From an uncultured Clostridia bacterium (GTDB lineage Bacteria > Bacillota > Clostridia > Christensenellales > CAG-314), in contig CANRHP010000011.1 in NCBI GenBank assembly GCA_947630455.1, positions 1-41,765 of the forward strand: 41,765 nt of DNA, in the 5' to 3' direction. Each line of letters begins with the position of its first letter. Within the stretch, counting starts at the first letter, position 1. Of this stretch, positions 18,187 through 26,917 are shown one piece after another. A program made the position numbers and the translations under genes. Under the pieces are notes generated by a model. That model was not told the DNA's origin. It did no database searches and saw only the letters and a program-made list of their open reading frames with translations.

Positions 18187-18278
18187 AAGGAGTTTCGCTC
18201 GATACGGTACATTTTACTCACAGCGCAAATTGAATGAAAAAAATTGGCAAAATAAAATTCATAGTAAAAAATATAATG

Positions 18279-18309
18279 AAAATGCTTCCCGTTACGGAAA
18301 GCATTTTTT
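18279..18309. terminator. Intrinsic terminator after malY-like gene, possibly bidirectional
   Basis: AAAATGCTT (18279-18287) pairs with AAGCATTTT (18299-18307), extended by CC/GG with one bulged A, and T residues follow. It is the first convincing terminator after the riboswitch at 7829. It lies between convergent genes and has A/T runs on both sides. Confidence 0.85.
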
Positions 18310-18347
18310 GTATAAACTCAATTTGAATATCTCGATTGTTTCGGCTG

Positions 18348-19586
18348 TTATTTGTCACCAACACGAGGAAGGCTCGATCTTTTGTTGTGTAACACCAAAT
18401 TAAACACCGTTATGCATGTCCCTATGATGATGTAGCTGTAATAACTAAGGAAACGCCAACTGAATACGGTCCAGAACAGTGCGCCGCTGCTCAAGGTTGT
18501 CAACGCAAACATAAAGGCGCTTTCCACTGCGCCGCTGTTGCCGGGAGTGGGAATAATCATTGCGCTCATCTGCGCGTATACATTGAGCGTCATTATTTCC
18601 AACATAAGCTCTAAGCTGGGCACAACAGACGGTCCGCCAAGCGCTACAACAACAAAATAGGGCAATATCATGGATATAAACGGCTCTGCGCAGCACAACA
18701 CAACAAGGACAAGAGAATAAAGGGGGCGTTTGACCATTGATACAAAGGCCGCAACAAATTCGTCGACAGATTTTTTGCCCCGCTCCATGCGTTTGTCTAT
18801 ATCCTTGACTAGGTGCAGCTTGTAGCCTATCTGCAGTACCCATCGCGTAACCGCCCAGGTCATTTTCGGAAAAATCGCGCAGCTGAGTATCATCATTGGC
18901 AATGCGCAATTGAACGCAAATCCGATCCAACCGCCTACTGTCAGCAGGTTGCGTTGGGTAATGTCCGCAACGCGTGTTGTCAATACGTCTCGGTTGAGCA
19001 GCATGAGCAAAAAACATATTGTCAGCCACATGGTCATGTTGAAGGCAAATTTTATGAAAATAACCGCCGAGCTTTCGCCTCCGCCTATACCTTTTTTGTG
19101 TAGGTGGTATATCTGCATGGGTTGCCCGCCGCTGCTGAAAGGCGTGATGTTGTCATAGTACTTGCCCAGCAAGCTGACGCTCATTGCCGTGCCGAATCCC
19201 GCCTTTACGCGAGTTGCACGCATTATCACAAGATATTTGAGACTGTCAAGAATTATCATTGCCAACAACGCGCACAATGCCAACAACAAATATTTGACAT
19301 TTAGTTCGCCGAATACCTCTGTAAATGTCTTTTGACTGCCCAATTCATTGCTGCTTGCAAAGCTGTACATCAGGTAAACGCTCAGCGCGATGGACAAAAC
19401 AAAAAACATGTTGCCCCAAAGGCGCGATGTCTTGCGCGGTGGAAGCTCTTCGCCGTTCAGCTTAGCATTTTTGCGTCTTGCATTGTCGCAGATCAGATAA
19501 ATGATGATTACAAATTCCGCAATAACCACTGCAATGAGCAGAAAAAAAATATCGGGGAGTCTGTCGGATAGCAGCAGTGTTATCAT
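18348..19586 (-). CDS. Flippase-like integral membrane protein (UPF0104 / LPG-synthase TM domain)
   Basis: This 412-residue protein has about nine to ten hydrophobic helices and resembles the membrane domain of MprF-type lysylphosphatidylglycerol synthases (YbhN/UPF0104 group). The conserved stretch PFSSGGQPMQIYHLHKKGIG is near 155-174, and PTPGNSGAVESAF near 350-362 corresponds to the family's P-x-G-x-G-x-x-E motif. It has no catalytic aminoacyl-transferase domain, so it probably moves or binds lipids. GAGGAG precedes the ATG. It has no operon partner here. Confidence 0.85.
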   Translation of the reverse strand: MITLLLSDRLPDIFFLLIAVVIAEFVIIIYLICDNARRKNAKLNGEELPPRKTSRLWGNMFFVLSIALSVYLMYSFASSNELGSQKTFTEVFGELNVKYLLLALCALLAMIILDSLKYLVIMRATRVKAGFGTAMSVSLLGKYYDNITPFSSGGQPMQIYHLHKKGIGGGESSAVIFIKFAFNMTMWLTICFLLMLLNRDVLTTRVADITQRNLLTVGGWIGFAFNCALPMMILSCAIFPKMTWAVTRWVLQIGYKLHLVKDIDKRMERGKKSVDEFVAAFVSMVKRPLYSLVLVVLCCAEPFISMILPYFVVVALGGPSVVPSLELMLEIMTLNVYAQMSAMIIPTPGNSGAVESAFMFALTTLSSGALFWTVFSWRFLSYYSYIIIGTCITVFNLVLHNKRSSLPRVGDK

Positions 19587-19953
19587 TTTGCGTACTCCTC
19601 GATTTTTCTAACTATTACGTTGTGTGCGAATATCAAATGCATATCTTTATTGTGGCGCTTTCGCTGCTTGCCTTCGACGAAATCTCGCAGGTGGAGTGTG
19701 ATCAGTGAAGCAATAACGCGTTTAACCGCGTTTTTTAATCGGAATATTTAAAACAGTATATCATACTTCCACTCTTTATGCAATGATTTTTGTTAAAGTG
19801 GCGTGTAAGGTGATCGCTCGAACAAAAGTTATATTTGGGCTCAAACCTTCTCAAATATTTTTGTGCATACAAAACAACTTTCGCAAAATCACCTAATTTT
19901 TCATTTCGAGGTATAATTTCAAAAAAATTTTGAAAAAATTTTAGCAAAAGTAC
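19587..19953. other. Intergenic stretch upstream of hsp20
   Basis: There is no convincing gene. A short hairpin pairs AACGCG with CGCGTT near 19712-19730 and is followed by six T on the plus strand, although no plus-strand gene precedes it. An AT-rich dyad, TTTCAAAA-AAA-TTTTGAAA, is at 19917-19935. Confidence 0.4.
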
Positions 19954-20009
19954 TTGACAAACACATATTATGTGGTATAATGTTAGCAGTCGAACAGAAA
20001 GAGTGCTAA
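19954..20009 (+). promoter_or_regulatory. Heat-shock promoter with CIRCE operator
   Basis: TTGACA (19954-19959) and TATAAT (19976-19981) are 16 bases apart. Just downstream, TTAGCAGTC (19983-19991), nine bases, and GAGTGCTAA (20001-20009) form a CIRCE element, the HrcA operator, with one mismatch to TTAGCACTC. HrcA would block transcription until heat stress. A second perfect palindrome, CACATA-T-TATGTG (19962-19974), fills the promoter spacer. Confidence 0.9.
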
Positions 20010-20076
20010 CAAACAAATCAAAAGATTGCCAAAATCTTGAAATTCGACTAAAATTTAATAAAAAGGAGATATAACT

Positions 20077-20481
20077 ATGAAAAACTATATGACAACTCAC
20101 AGAAACAACGACCTCTTCGACGAAGCTTTTGACAGCTTTTTCCGTCCTTTCTATATGGACAGCGACAGCACGTTTATGAAGACGGACATCAAGGAGAAAA
20201 ACAACGACTACGTAATGGAAGTGGAAATGCCCGGTCTGGACAAGAAGGACATCAGTCTCAAATTCGAAAGCGGTTATTTGACTATTTCCGCCAAGCAGGA
20301 AGTGCACGAGGAAGAAGGCAAGTATCTTCGTCGCGAACGCGCAACAAGCTATTCTCGCAGCTACTACATGGGAGAAGTTGATGAAAAGCAGATCAAAGCC
20401 AAGTATGAAAATGGTATTTTGAGCGTCACTATTCCCAAGGAGAAGCCCGAAGAATCCCGTCATTCAATCAACATCGACTGA
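20077..20481 (+). CDS. Hsp20-family small heat-shock protein
   Basis: This 134-residue ATP-independent chaperone holds unfolding proteins. A short N-terminal region rich in Phe and Asp (about 10-32) precedes the alpha-crystallin domain (about 37-128), which has VEMPGLDKKDISLKFESGYLT split over two strands and the conserved ENGILSVTIPK near 110-120. The C-terminal I-N-I is the IxI motif used for oligomer contacts. AAGGAG is well placed before the ATG. The CIRCE element in the promoter gives HrcA control. It is monocistronic, ended by the terminator at 20634. Confidence 0.96.
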   Translation: MKNYMTTHRNNDLFDEAFDSFFRPFYMDSDSTFMKTDIKEKNNDYVMEVEMPGLDKKDISLKFESGYLTISAKQEVHEEEGKYLRRERATSYSRSYYMGEVDEKQIKAKYENGILSVTIPKEKPEESRHSINID

Positions 20482-20633
20482 CAATGACGTTGTGTAAACG
20501 GAACTTTTGTCGGTTGACTGAATTAACGAAATTAAGCCGTGAATTTGCGTAAAATGCAATTGTTGCAAATTAGCCGCGATTCCTTTCGGTTTAACAACAA
20601 TGTCTTTAGCTTAATTTCTCCATATCAATATAA

Positions 20634-20671
20634 CAAAACCCCGTTTCGGCTTTGTGCCGCACGGGGTTTTG
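20634..20671. terminator. Strong bidirectional terminator between hsp20 and xre genes
   Basis: CAAAACCCCGT (20634-20644) pairs with ACGGGGTTTTG (20661-20671), and CGGC/GCCG extends the stem inward. A and T runs flank both ends, so it can stop transcripts arriving from either convergent gene. Confidence 0.9.
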
Positions 20672-20682
20672 TTGCAGTTATC

Positions 20683-20994
20683 TTATTTTTCGTTTGCGGC
20701 GGCGACAGCACAATCGACGCCGTTTTTTATGTTGTCGGGCAGTGCGCGATAAAATTGAAGTAGGCGCGCTTCGCTTTGGGAAAGATGAAATGTTTGCTCA
20801 TCCTCGGTAAAAAACTGTGCTAATGTCATTCCCAATGCTTGACATATCAGCTCAAGATTTTTCAATGACGGTATTGTCCCGCGGGAAAAGGTGTTGGCAA
20901 GGGTTGATTGGTTTATGCCGGACAACTCTGCCAAACGGTATACACTCATGTCTTGTCGCAATCTAAGATCGTTGAGTTTTTTTATCACGTCCAT
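20683..20994 (-). CDS. XRE-family transcriptional regulator
   Basis: This 103-residue protein has a helix-turn-helix of the Cro/CI type at about 5-62 (RLRQDMSVYRLAELSGINQ then STLANTFSRGTIPSLKNLE). A short C-terminal helical part is likely for dimerisation. AGGAG is placed well before the ATG. It is divergent from the zinc-ribbon membrane protein, and the space between them contains a perfect palindrome over the latter's promoter, so it is the best candidate to repress that gene. It shares its terminator with hsp20. Confidence 0.88.
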   Translation of the reverse strand: MDVIKKLNDLRLRQDMSVYRLAELSGINQSTLANTFSRGTIPSLKNLELICQALGMTLAQFFTEDEQTFHLSQSEARLLQFYRALPDNIKNGVDCAVAAANEK

Positions 20995-21061
20995 AAGTTT
21001 TTTGCTCCTATTTTCAACTTATTTTACAACAAGTTTTAACAATATTTAATACAAAAATGAG

Positions 21062-21090
21062 TTGACAATATAGTTATATTTAACTATAAT
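21062..21090 (+). promoter_or_regulatory. Consensus promoter overlapped by a perfect palindrome
   Basis: TTGACA (21062-21067), 17 bases and TATAAT (21085-21090) match consensus exactly. TATAGTTA (21069-21076) and TAACTATA (21081-21088) are perfect inverted repeats with a four-base centre, filling the spacer and entering the -10. A protein bound there would block RNA polymerase. Confidence 0.88.
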
Positions 21091-21119
21091 ATTATTATAT
21101 TTACACAGGAGAATATCAA

Positions 21120-21962
21120 ATGAACAAGTGTGCAAAGTGTGGGACAGAGTTTGAGGGTAATTTCTGTCCGGAATGTGGAACGCCGTCGCAGGCTCCCAAA
21201 AAATGCCCCAAGTGCGGTGCTGAATTGAAGGAGAACATTAAGTTTTGCAACAACTGCGGGTACGATTTTTTTGAAGGGCGGCATGTTGAAACTCGCAAGC
21301 CCGCAGTAAAACACGATTTTGATTGGCGAAGCTTGCTGCAATATCTGCCCGTCGTGTTTTTCGGTTTGTGGGCGGCGCTGCTGTGGGCGTTTTACGCAAG
21401 CAACATAATACAGGGGGACGGATTTTTGGTCGAAAGCCTCAACCTGTACGGGTTTCTTTCGGACGAATCGCTAACTCAAGTATATCCGCTTATTTATATA
21501 TTTGTTGCGTTTGCGGCGGCGGCAGATCTATATTTGTTTATACTAATCTTTGTATATGTCAGAGGTTATTCAAAGAAAGCTGCCAACACGGTTTGTTATC
21601 TGCTATATGCTGCGGTTTTGATTTTTGACATTGTCTTCGCTGTCACATTTATCAAGCAACTAAAAGAAGAAGGCTTTGAGAACATTGTCGGCAACTTTGC
21701 ATCGGTAAACATATCCCTCACCGTTGTGTTTGCTTTTCTACAAGGTGTGGCACTGTTCTTGGTAAATAAATTTGATCCGCAGCAATCCGAACGCACACAA
21801 GCTTACAAAACAAAGCGAGTTTCTCAAACTCTTCCCAAAATTAAGCAATGGTTTTCCGCTCATATAGGGTTTATAATATTTTTATCGTTTGTAATAGTTG
21901 TTACAGTTGTACTTTGCGTAGTATTATTTTCGCTTTTAGGTTCATGGGTCAATGGTAGATAA
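21120..21962 (+). CDS. Double zinc-ribbon membrane protein
   Basis: This 280-residue protein begins with two zinc ribbons, Cys at 4, 7, 16, 19 and at 29, 32, 43, 46, followed by a linker. About five to six hydrophobic helices then reach the C-terminus, with the first at about 75-95 and the last at about 250-273. Such zinc-ribbon plus membrane proteins are common in Clostridia, mostly without known function. AGGAG precedes the ATG. The gene is expressed from a consensus promoter that seems to be under control of the divergent XRE protein. Confidence 0.8.
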   Translation: MNKCAKCGTEFEGNFCPECGTPSQAPKKCPKCGAELKENIKFCNNCGYDFFEGRHVETRKPAVKHDFDWRSLLQYLPVVFFGLWAALLWAFYASNIIQGDGFLVESLNLYGFLSDESLTQVYPLIYIFVAFAAAADLYLFILIFVYVRGYSKKAANTVCYLLYAAVLIFDIVFAVTFIKQLKEEGFENIVGNFASVNISLTVVFAFLQGVALFLVNKFDPQQSERTQAYKTKRVSQTLPKIKQWFSAHIGFIIFLSFVIVVTVVLCVVLFSLLGSWVNGR

Positions 21963-22050
21963 TACATATACCTTGGCAACATAAAAGTCGATGCCCGGTA
22001 CTACGTGCGTAAAAATGGCGCTTGGAACATATTAAAGCGGAGGGTACGAG

Positions 22051-22410
22051 TTGGACGGCGACAACATTACGATGTATATGGCTATAAGGCTCGCAGGAGT
22101 CCGAAGCGGAACCGTAAAAAAGGGCGTTCTTGCATTAAACTGGGCGTACGATAACTTATTATTGCAAAAATGGCGTGACGCCGTCCACAACGGTCAACAC
22201 GGATATGCACAGTCACCCTTTTTCAGTCAATTGATTTGGAACGAACCGGAGCATGAGCATACGTCTACCCGTGGAGCTGCGATAGGCAAAGTAAAAACGC
22301 AAATCTTTGGAAGTGACGAAAAGTTCAATGTTTACGGTCGCGAAAGATCTCCCGGCGTGGTTGTGTATCCTTTCCGCCAAAGGATAAATGTGTTATATAT
22401 AATACATTAA
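22051..22410 (+). CDS. Doubtful hypothetical protein (119 residues)
   Basis: An open frame begins with TTG after a GGAGGG ribosome site and encodes a soluble, weakly charged protein. I recognise no domain. Another forward frame over 21970-22140 is also open but extremely Arg/Lys-rich. The end of this frame runs into AT-rich sequence. It could be a real orphan gene co-transcribed with the zinc-ribbon gene, or a remnant; the terminator at 22663 is the first one downstream. Confidence 0.3.
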   Translation: MDGDNITMYMAIRLAGVRSGTVKKGVLALNWAYDNLLLQKWRDAVHNGQHGYAQSPFFSQLIWNEPEHEHTSTRGAAIGKVKTQIFGSDEKFNVYGRERSPGVVVYPFRQRINVLYIIH

Positions 22411-22563
22411 ATATGTAACAATAAACAAAGTTATTTGTTCAGCTATAAAGGCTTGCCTGCCACAATCATAGACCGATTTGCCTCCTACGGCTGCGGCAAT
22501 TTGCTTAGCGCTACGTTTGAAATCCTCGTGAGTAGTGGAAAGCCGGTTCAACAAGTCTGACAC
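22393..22563 (-). pseudogene. Possible gene remnant (56 codons, minus strand)
   Basis: Reading minus from a GTG at 22563 gives a hydrophilic, helix-prone peptide whose middle is LSTTHEDFKRSAKQIAAAVG. It has no ribosome site and is preceded by an in-frame stop, so it may be the surviving part of a longer gene. The family is unrecognised. The DNA here is more GC-rich than its flanks. Its last 18 bases overlap the end of the doubtful plus-strand frame. Confidence 0.2.
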
Positions 22564-22662
22564 TTGTTGAGCATATCAAAAAATTCAAAGTATCTGAGCG
22601 ATTTATACTGTAATATCGTTTGGACGCGTTTATAATAAAAGTAAAAGTATTTTGAACATCGG

Positions 22663-22684
22663 ACGGCATTTTTATGCCGTTTTT
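22663..22684 (+). terminator. Intrinsic terminator upstream of the RND gene
   Basis: ACGGCAT (22663-22669) and ATGCCGT (22674-22680) form a perfect stem with a TTTT loop, followed by TTTT and a second T-run. It probably ends the transcript starting at 21062 and insulates the next promoter. Confidence 0.75.
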
Positions 22685-22711
22685 CCGTTTTTATAGTCCG
22701 CAAAATACAAA

Positions 22712-22739
22712 TTGACTTTGTTGTATTTGGTGATATAAT
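22712..22739 (+). promoter_or_regulatory. Promoter of the RND transporter / cls operon
   Basis: TTGACT (22712-22717), 16 bases and TATAAT (22734-22739). The predicted start is near 22746, which gives a leader of about 57 bases and excludes the upstream GTG at 22746 as the start codon. Confidence 0.8.
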
Positions 22740-22802
22740 ATAAAAGTGAAAATTTTTTTTCTCAAATGCTATCCTGCCCGAGAGAGACTGCGGAGGTTGT
22801 GT

Positions 22803-25800
22803 ATGAATTCTCTTATTAAAACTTCTATCAAGCGTTCCGTGACGGTGTGCGTTTTGGTTATTGTCCTTTTGGCTGTCGGGGTATTGGCGACATTGGATAT
22901 GTCCACAAACCTGCTGCCCAACATCAAATTGCCTATGCTGGGTATATCCGTTGTTTATCCGGGGGCAAGCGCACAAAGCGTCGAGGATGGTGTAACAAGC
23001 AGGGTGGAAAAGGCATTGCAGACAGTTCCCGGTATAACTGAGCTGGAAACCACGTCTTATGACAACGTATCGGTGTCCGTGTTGACCTTTGACTACGGCA
23101 CTGATATTGACGACAAAATCGCCGTTATCGAGGACGCATTCGAGTCGGTAGCTTTTCCGGACGGCTGCGAGGCGCCCGACTACATAAAAATTGATATGAA
23201 CGGCACTGCTACGGCGACAATATCCGTTTACAATGCTGCGGGAAATCTGGACGCGCTGACAACTGACGCCGAAGCGTTGACCGCTAAGCTCAGCGGCATA
23301 GAGGGAGTTGGCTCCGTAAGCGCTTTGGGTACACCGGAAAAACAAATACGCATAACTGCATTGGAGGGCTTGGACATAACAGCCTTGCTAATCGTGCAGG
23401 CGCTTCAAAACGAAAATCTGAATATTCCGCTCGGATCTGTAATGCAAGACGGCACAACGGTGTCCATACGCAACGCCACCGACGCAGCAAGCTTGTTGGA
23501 CGTAATGCGTCTCCCCGTTGAGCTTCCCCTTGGCTCGCAGTTGATCGGCAGATTGGACGGAGCGAAACAATTGTTGGAGAGCTTGGAAAACTGTACCCTC
23601 GGGTATTTCACCGAGCAATTTGTCGGACAGCTGTATCGACTCAAAATTTTGCTGCCTATGTTTGACCCTCAAAACAGCAAAACGGATGAGGAGCTGTCGG
23701 ATATGTTGACTGCAAGCGCAATGGTGCCTTCAGACGCCAAGACGCTGCTTACTCCGCAGTTTATCCACGCAGTACGCTCGGAAAATTTCTATTTGCCTGA
23801 GGACGTTTCAATGCCGCAGGGCTTGGACAATATATCGCCCGATTGCGTTTTGGGAAAGCTTATTTCCGTCAAAAAGGCGCACGTGGACGCCGACGGCAAC
23901 CCAATATACTCCAACGGCAGCGCCGTGGCAGTAAATGGAGCGGGCAAGCGTGTTGTGAATATCGGCGGAACGGATTTTTATGTTAACGGCTACGGACGTC
24001 TTACCGATCCAAAGGGCACTCTTGTGGACGATAACGGCACGGCGTTGCAGCTTACGGATGACCAAATTGCGCCCAACTATTACTCATATGGCGGCTACTC
24101 GATTTTCGACGACAGGGAAACGCTGCTTATTTGCGACGCGCTTTATCTTGGTGAAAGCCTTGGTATCAATATCACAAACGAGCTTGTACGTTTTGTGCGC
24201 ACGTGCGATTTCGACGGACAAACGGTGGACGGCGCAACGGTGTATCCCGACACGCTGTTAGTGCCCGTCGCGTGCATAGGGCGAGTTGAAGCATACGACA
24301 ACAAGGTGGCGTATGCCGAGTACAATGGATTGCTTGCCGTCACTATCGAAGTTTACGCCGTATCCGACGCCAACACTACCGAAGTAGTCGACGCAGTCAA
24401 AAGGGTGTTGGACGAGGCACAGATGTCAAGCGCAGCGGTGCTGTTGGATGACAAGGCGCAATTTATTACCGACAGTATAAGCAATGTTTTGAGTAGTATC
24501 ATTATCGGCGGTGTGCTCGCCGTGTTGGTAATTTATTTGTTTGTGCGCAAGATAGGCTCCTCGCTGGTTGTGTCCATCACTATGCCCTTGAGTGTGCTTG
24601 TAGCGCTTACCGGGTTGTGGGCAATGGGTATCAGCCTCAACCTTGTGTCGCTGGGCGGACTTGCCGTGGGTATCGGCATGCTGGTGGACAACAGTATAGT
24701 GGTGTTGGAAAGCATAACCAAGCGGCGCGATCAAGGCGAGAGTGTATATGACGCTTGTCTGCATGGAACAAGAGAAGTTGCCGGGAGCTTACTCGCTTCC
24801 ACTCTAACCAACGTTTGCGTGTTCTTCCCGATTTTGTTTGCACGTGGATTAACGCGCGAAATATTCTACGATCTGGTGTGGGCAGTGCTCTTCTCCATAG
24901 TAATGTCTCTGATCGTGGCGGTAACCGTTATACCGTCGTTGTATCATCTCATATATCGAAAGGGACCGCGCAAGCGTTTTAAAAAGAATCCCGACGGCAC
25001 CTATACACAGGTGGGAACCTACGAGGATTGTGAACCGCGCGAGCATATAAACAATCGGAATGACAAATCGACAGAACGTCGCGAACGTTTCAAGAAAAAA
25101 CTGACTCAGATACGTACAAAGTTTAACAAAGTTTCCATAAGCCGTATGGAAAACGGTTACGGAAGGGTACTATCGAAAGTTCTCACCAAACGGGTGTTGG
25201 TATGCATTGTGGCTTTGGTATTGTTCGGCGCGAGCGTGGCACTTGTATTTACCACGGGCACTGAATTTTTGCCCAGCGTAGACAAGGGCGTTATTGAGGT
25301 GGATGTTGACTTTGATACGTCTACAAGTCTTGCCGACGCAGAGACAACAGGCAAGCTGATTGCCGACACTATTCGCGGATATTACGGCGATAAGCTGCAA
25401 TATGTTTCGCTTACTGTTGGAGAGCAGGGGCTTTTGGCAACAAGCAACAGCGGCGTGATACGTATTCAGACAGACACTTCGAAATTAAAGACCTCCGACA
25501 CTGTGCAGGAAATCCGCGGATTGCTTTCCGACACGAATGGAATCGTGGCAAAAAACATCACCGTGCGCGAAATGGACGGAGTTGTAGCCGAGGTTACCGG
25601 AGGCATGGCAGGTCAATCGATAACGCTGCTCGGCGACGATATTGATACGCTGCGAGCCGCTGCCGCCAAGGTGCGCGAGGAGCTGCTCAAGATTGACCCG
25701 GAGCATATCGTATCCGCCGTAGACAACACTCCCGTGCTCAACACAGAATATTCCTTTACATTCGACCGTATGTTGTGTGCCGAACGCGGTGTGGATTATC

Positions 25801-26915
25801 AAACTGCGGTAATGCTTTTGCGTGTGGGAATGAGCGGCTATACTGCAGCAAACGTCAATATAGACGGCGAGGGCAGAGCGGTTACGGTTAGGTTTGCCGA
25901 TGCGACCAAGGATGATATTTATACTATTTGCGACATCATCGTTGGATTTGATGCCGACGGCGCGGTTAAGCTGCGCGACGTGCTCAAGAGAACAGAAACG
26001 GGCGATTTGTACACAACGGATTCTGTTGCCGCATCCATAAACAAACAGAACGGCAGGTTTGCCACAAGTATAGATTTGGAAATTTACGGAATTGACAGCG
26101 GCTCTGCCGGCAAAAAGATAAGCAAAGCCGTCAATGACGCACTTTCGGGCTTTACGGGAGTGGAATACGTGGAGGGCGGAGTCACCAGCTATCTCAACGA
26201 CGCCTTTGACGGACTTGTTGTTTCTCTTATTGCCGCGTTTGTGCTGCTTTACAGCGTTATGGCGTGCCAATTTGAAAGTTTATCCAAACCATTTATTGTC
26301 ATTATGTCAATACCATTCAGCTTTACGGGCGGTTTTCTCGCACTTGCAATTACGGGCATGACGTTGAACGTGGTTTCCTTCGTGGGACTTATCATGTTGA
26401 TGGGCGTCATTGTCAACGGAGCCATTGTAATGATAGACAAAATCAATATGCTGATTACTGAGGGAATGACTCCGCAGGAAGCGGTGATAGAGGGCTGTAA
26501 ATCCCGTTTGCGTCCGATACTGATGACAACGTTGACAACGGTGTTGGCACTTGTACCGCTGGCTTTGGGTATGGGAAGAGGCGGAGAACTTATGCAGCCA
26601 ATGGGAATTGTTGTGCTGGGCGGTCTGCTGTTAGGTACGACGGTAACCTTGGTGCTCATTCCCTGTTTCTATTGCCTTATCAAACGTATACGCTTTGACA
26701 AAAAAGCTCCTGCCGGAGTTGAGGGAACGGCTGTTTTCGAAGAGGAGGAAGCAATTGTCGAAAAAGAAGACGACAGTGAGCAAATCAACGGATCTGCGGA
26801 CATTATCCATCAAGATAAAGAACAAGAGGACATTCGAGAGGAAAAATTATCCGTTAAAGCATACGATTCCGACTGCTCTCCCGATAAGGAGTGCGATGAT
26901 AAAATTAAGAGGTAG
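22803..26915 (+). CDS. RND-family transporter (AcrB/SwrC-like), with extra domain
   Basis: This 1370-residue inner-membrane efflux protein is built as two RND repeats. The first helix is at about 12-32. The porter region starts with VVYPGASAQSVEDGVTSRVE. The TM4 proton-relay segment is GMLVDNSIVV with Asp629; the following residue is Asn, as in Gram-positive SwrC-like proteins. The second half has its own porter region and the final helix bundle. Usual length is about 1030-1060. Here about 240 residues (about 242-480) are inserted in the first porter domain, and an acidic tail of about 75 residues follows the last helix. The ATG at 22803 has GGAGG seven bases before it. cls follows two bases later, so lipid or lipid-like cargo is conceivable. 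Confidence 0.92.
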   Translation: MNSLIKTSIKRSVTVCVLVIVLLAVGVLATLDMSTNLLPNIKLPMLGISVVYPGASAQSVEDGVTSRVEKALQTVPGITELETTSYDNVSVSVLTFDYGTDIDDKIAVIEDAFESVAFPDGCEAPDYIKIDMNGTATATISVYNAAGNLDALTTDAEALTAKLSGIEGVGSVSALGTPEKQIRITALEGLDITALLIVQALQNENLNIPLGSVMQDGTTVSIRNATDAASLLDVMRLPVELPLGSQLIGRLDGAKQLLESLENCTLGYFTEQFVGQLYRLKILLPMFDPQNSKTDEELSDMLTASAMVPSDAKTLLTPQFIHAVRSENFYLPEDVSMPQGLDNISPDCVLGKLISVKKAHVDADGNPIYSNGSAVAVNGAGKRVVNIGGTDFYVNGYGRLTDPKGTLVDDNGTALQLTDDQIAPNYYSYGGYSIFDDRETLLICDALYLGESLGINITNELVRFVRTCDFDGQTVDGATVYPDTLLVPVACIGRVEAYDNKVAYAEYNGLLAVTIEVYAVSDANTTEVVDAVKRVLDEAQMSSAAVLLDDKAQFITDSISNVLSSIIIGGVLAVLVIYLFVRKIGSSLVVSITMPLSVLVALTGLWAMGISLNLVSLGGLAVGIGMLVDNSIVVLESITKRRDQGESVYDACLHGTREVAGSLLASTLTNVCVFFPILFARGLTREIFYDLVWAVLFSIVMSLIVAVTVIPSLYHLIYRKGPRKRFKKNPDGTYTQVGTYEDCEPREHINNRNDKSTERRERFKKKLTQIRTKFNKVSISRMENGYGRVLSKVLTKRVLVCIVALVLFGASVALVFTTGTEFLPSVDKGVIEVDVDFDTSTSLADAETTGKLIADTIRGYYGDKLQYVSLTVGEQGLLATSNSGVIRIQTDTSKLKTSDTVQEIRGLLSDTNGIVAKNITVREMDGVVAEVTGGMAGQSITLLGDDIDTLRAAAAKVREELLKIDPEHIVSAVDNTPVLNTEYSFTFDRMLCAERGVDYQTAVMLLRVGMSGYTAANVNIDGEGRAVTVRFADATKDDIYTICDIIVGFDADGAVKLRDVLKRTETGDLYTTDSVAASINKQNGRFATSIDLEIYGIDSGSAGKKISKAVNDALSGFTGVEYVEGGVTSYLNDAFDGLVVSLIAAFVLLYSVMACQFESLSKPFIVIMSIPFSFTGGFLALAITGMTLNVVSFVGLIMLMGVIVNGAIVMIDKINMLITEGMTPQEAVIEGCKSRLRPILMTTLTTVLALVPLALGMGRGGELMQPMGIVVLGGLLLGTTVTLVLIPCFYCLIKRIRFDKKAPAGVEGTAVFEEEEAIVEKEDDSEQINGSADIIHQDKEQEDIREEKLSVKAYDSDCSPDKECDDKIKR

Positions 26916-26917
26916 TT

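Noticed and set aside
19735..20463. Minus-strand frame of 242 codons over hsp20
   Set aside because: It covers the CIRCE promoter and hsp20 on the other strand; its hydrophobic composition is what the complement of a charged protein gives.
22746..22802. GTG start at 22746 for the RND gene
   Set aside because: It coincides with the predicted transcription start and lacks a ribosome site; the ATG at 22803 has GGAGG and is followed by a normal RND first helix.
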